A stretch of 64,000 bases of DNA from Flavobacterium soyangense (lineage in GTDB: Bacteria; Bacteroidota; Bacteroidia; Flavobacteriales; Flavobacteriaceae): NCBI RefSeq assembly GCF_015277675.1, contig NZ_JADHEC010000009.1, forward strand, positions 1 to 64,000, given 5' to 3'. Below, piece after piece: positions 61,701-64,000 of the stretch; the first letter of the stretch is position 1; every line of letters begins with the position of its first letter. Position numbers and translations under genes: made by a program. The notes under the pieces are model-generated. The model worked only from the letters and a program-made list of their open reading frames with translations. It made no database searches and was not told where the DNA came from.

Positions 61701-63677
61701 TTATTTAACAGTCGGCATATTTGTACCCAAACTGAAAGTCAACGGAACACTGCTTCCTGCTGGTGACACTCTCAAATATCCTTGCATTTCCTGGTGCAAT
61801 GCACTACAAAAGTCAGTGCAATAGAAAGGTGAGATTCTCACTTCTGTTGGTAACCATTTTAAGGTAGCTGTTTCTCCAGGCATAATTAATAGTTCTGAAT
61901 TATTGGCCCCTTTTATGGCAAATCCGTGAGGAACATCCCAGTCTTGTTCAAGATTTGTAACGTGGAAATATACTTCGTCACCTACTTTAATTCCTTCAAT
62001 ATTATCAGGAGAAAAGTGTGAACGAACGCAAGTCATATAAACATCAACTCTATTTCCTTTACGAACCACTTTTGATTCTTTTTCCCCTTTGGTAACAAAA
62101 GGATGTTGATTGTCTTCTATTTTATAGAATTTCAACTGACCATTATTTCGAATCAAATCAGCTGGAGCAGCCTGGGCATAATGCGGTTCTCCAATGGTTG
62201 GGAAATCAAGAATTAATTGCATTTTATCTCCAGTAATATCGTAAAGTTGTGCACTTTGGGTTAATTCTGGACCTGTTGGTAAATATCTGTCTTTGGTGAT
62301 TTTATTATAAGCCACCATATATTTTCCGAAAGGTTTTCTTGTGTCGCCGCCAGGAATCATTAAGTGACCCACAGAGTAATAAGTTGGAACCCTATCTAAT
62401 ATTGCTAACGTTTTGATATCCCATTTCACTACTTCGGAGGAAACAAACATACTTGTATAAGCATTCCCTTTTCCGTCAAATTCTGTGTGCAATGGCCCAA
62501 GACCTGGTTTTTTAACCTCACCATGAAGCACTGCTTCATATTTAAGTACAGGAATGCCTTCATACTCTCCATCAAATTGTTTTGCAGCGATCGCTTTTTG
62601 CAATTTTCCAAAACTAAATACTGGGATTACAGCCGCTAATTTTCCAGAACCGACAATATATTCTCCTGTTGGATCAACATCACAACCATGAGGAGATTTT
62701 GGACAAGGCATCATATAACAAATGTCTTTTAAATTTTTGACATCAAGAACCAAAACTTCTGTTTTGATTTCAGATTTTCCCGTATGCGTTTTTTCATCCC
62801 AGATGTTGTGAGCATATCTAACTTTTTCTTTTTTACCTTTTCCAGCTTTGATATATTCTTCGGCTTTTTTCCAGTTTACCGCCATAATGAAATCTTTGTC
62901 TTTTTGAGAAGCATTTACCTCAAGTAAAGTGTTGGCTTGTTCCGTATTATAACATGAAAAGAAAAACCAACCATTTGATGGTCCTTTTCCGCCATGAGCT
63001 TTGTCAAAATCTACACCTGGCAAACGTAATTGGAAAGCAATATCCATTTCACCTTCTTTATCTGCTTTTACAAAACTTATGTGAGTTTTGAAATTTTGTT
63101 TATAGGTATTGATAGGGATATCACCATTTTCATAATCGCCCGGAACGCTAAAACGAGTCCCGGCCACTAGATATTCTGAATTTTCAGTAACATAAGGTGA
63201 AGAGTGATTACCAGCACTGTTGGGTAATTCAAGAATTTCGGTGGTTTTAAAAGTTTTTAAATTTATACGTGCTACACGGGGTGTGTTGTTTCCATTAATA
63301 AAACACCATCTACCATCAACTTCTCCGTTAGTTTGTGAAAGTTCAGGATGATGCGCATCATCCCAAGGCACAAACCCGTGGGAAGTATTCAACATCGGTT
63401 TGGTTTCTTCGCTATAACCCCATCCATTTTCTGGATCTTGAGAAAAAACAGGAATTACTTTAAATAATCTGCCACTTGGCAAACCATAAATACTCAGTTG
63501 ACCGCTAAAACCTCCAGATACGAAGTTATAAAACTCATCATATTTTCCTGGAGCTACATACACCTTTTTTGCTGCATCCCCACTAACTAAATCTCCTGAG
63601 TTTTTAGGCTTACATGAACTAAAAAATGCGACTGCCATAATAATGGCAAAAAACACTTTCAAAAATTGATTTTTCAT
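61701..63677 (-). CDS. nosZ: Nitrous-oxide reductase, clade II type
   Basis: Reduces N2O to N2 outside the cytoplasm. 658 residues. The N-terminus MKNQFLKVFFAIIMAVAFFSSC is a Sec-type lipoprotein signal (Cys22), not the twin-arginine signal of clade I enzymes. The beta-propeller holds the CuZ histidines, among them DDAHHPE near 106, SPHGCD, PLHTEFD, SVGHLMIP and GEPHYAQ. The C-terminal cupredoxin has the complete CuA site: His in WDVPHGFAI, then Cys620-x3-Cys624-x3-His628 and Met631 in FYCTDFCSALHQEMQGYL. No residue appears lost. Second gene after a cytochrome c, as in other Bacteroidota nos clusters. Confidence 0.97.
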   Translation of the reverse strand: MKNQFLKVFFAIIMAVAFFSSCKPKNSGDLVSGDAAKKVYVAPGKYDEFYNFVSGGFSGQLSIYGLPSGRLFKVIPVFSQDPENGWGYSEETKPMLNTSHGFVPWDDAHHPELSQTNGEVDGRWCFINGNNTPRVARINLKTFKTTEILELPNSAGNHSSPYVTENSEYLVAGTRFSVPGDYENGDIPINTYKQNFKTHISFVKADKEGEMDIAFQLRLPGVDFDKAHGGKGPSNGWFFFSCYNTEQANTLLEVNASQKDKDFIMAVNWKKAEEYIKAGKGKKEKVRYAHNIWDEKTHTGKSEIKTEVLVLDVKNLKDICYMMPCPKSPHGCDVDPTGEYIVGSGKLAAVIPVFSFGKLQKAIAAKQFDGEYEGIPVLKYEAVLHGEVKKPGLGPLHTEFDGKGNAYTSMFVSSEVVKWDIKTLAILDRVPTYYSVGHLMIPGGDTRKPFGKYMVAYNKITKDRYLPTGPELTQSAQLYDITGDKMQLILDFPTIGEPHYAQAAPADLIRNNGQLKFYKIEDNQHPFVTKGEKESKVVRKGNRVDVYMTCVRSHFSPDNIEGIKVGDEVYFHVTNLEQDWDVPHGFAIKGANNSELLIMPGETATLKWLPTEVRISPFYCTDFCSALHQEMQGYLRVSPAGSSVPLTFSLGTNMPTVK

Positions 63678-63707
63678 ACTATTTCAGTTAATAATTTGTC
63701 TGTGATT

Positions 63708-64000
63708 TTATTTTACTCCGTCATTTTTACGCATAAACTCAAGAAGATTTCTTGCGTCAGCATCATTAAGTGATTGATTTGGCATACGAACCAAACAAAT
63801 TTCCAACATTGCCTGAACCTTAGGGTCTTTGTCAATCATTGGGTCTGGATTTGTAATGAAGTTCATAATCCATTCTGGTTTATGTTTAGACGTAACGCCT
63901 TTCCAACCTGGACCTACTAATTTTTCATCTGTCAACTTGTGACAAGCAGAACATTTAACAGCCTGTATTTTCTCTCCTTCAGCTGCCATAGTAACATCTA
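63708..64000 (-). CDS. Class I cytochrome c, nos cluster (partial, cut by window edge)
   Basis: The frame is open to the window edge, reading DVTMAAEGEKIQAVKCSACH at its N-terminal side, so the ATG at 63989 is probably not the true start. It has one haem site, Cys-Ser-Ala-Cys-His, a GPGWKGV segment and a C-terminal axial methionine candidate in VRMPNQSLNDADARNLLEFM, a small class I fold. The likely role is electron donor to NosZ, whose gene follows 30 bases downstream. The upstream part, with any signal peptide, lies outside the window. Confidence 0.88.
   Translation of the reverse strand, partial: DVTMAAEGEKIQAVKCSACHKLTDEKLVGPGWKGVTSKHKPEWIMNFITNPDPMIDKDPKVQAMLEICLVRMPNQSLNDADARNLLEFMRKNDGVK

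Overview
The window is AT-rich and shows many marks of a Bacteroidota genome, most likely the genus Flavobacterium. It has promoter -7 boxes of the TAnnTTTG type, almost no Shine-Dalgarno sequences, a Porin_10 outer-membrane barrel, lysyl-tRNA synthetase with a C-terminal extension, and the block tRNA-Thr/Tyr/Thr-tuf-tRNA-Trp-secE-nusG-rplKAJL-rpoBC. No search could be run; all names rest on reading the translated sequence.

Layout. 1-1120 is decayed DNA: the end of an IS982-type transposase, a nested palindromic repeat, and a sodium/solute symporter pseudogene. 1364-7021 (minus strand) holds a CoA-binding protein, the deiminase-family hydrolase CtlX, a four-helix-bundle gene framed by inverted repeats, a second amidinohydrolase, citrate synthase and enolase. 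7432-10586 (plus) holds an erythromycin-esterase-like protein and release factor 3. 10675-26660 (minus) is the information-processing block: a secreted protein of unknown function, DUF3467, rpoC, rpoB, rplL, rplJ, rplA, rplK, nusG, secE, four tRNAs, tuf, hpf, xerC and rpsU. 26910-36864 carries an acyl-CoA dehydrogenase, a helix-hairpin-helix protein, an amino acid permease, a PspC protein, DUF2851, an exonuclease, a cystathionine beta-synthase-like enzyme and a porin. 37038-44549 carries rnhB, a Crp-like regulator with a metallo-hydrolase, lipB, a P450/monooxygenase pair divergent from an ArsR-type regulator, and lysS.

From 44671 to the right edge the theme is low oxygen and nitrogen oxides. 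One operon runs ric (Fe-S cluster repair), nrdD, a separate small glycyl-radical peptide, nrdG, an NsrR-like Rrf2 regulator and a glycosyltransferase. After a nitronate-monooxygenase-like gene and nadAB come an FNR/DNR-like regulator with an oxidase-like membrane protein, a fasciclin lipoprotein, and on the other strand a nitrous-oxide reductase cluster: cytochrome c, nosZ (clade II, lipoprotein signal), a membrane-NosL fusion, nosD, nosF, nosY and a group III truncated haemoglobin.

The most interesting signals are: the NrdD whose glycyl-radical motif sits on its own 56-residue reading frame; three FNR-like palindromes (ATGAT-N4-nTCAT) upstream of ric, the regulator and fasciclin, which suggest one regulon; the NosL fusion with an internal lipobox; a perfect 15-bp terminator-like hairpin directly after nosZ; the strong Shine-Dalgarno sequence of rpsU in a genome that otherwise lacks them; and terminators interleaved with the next promoter. 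I did not see a wholly novel defence or mobile system.
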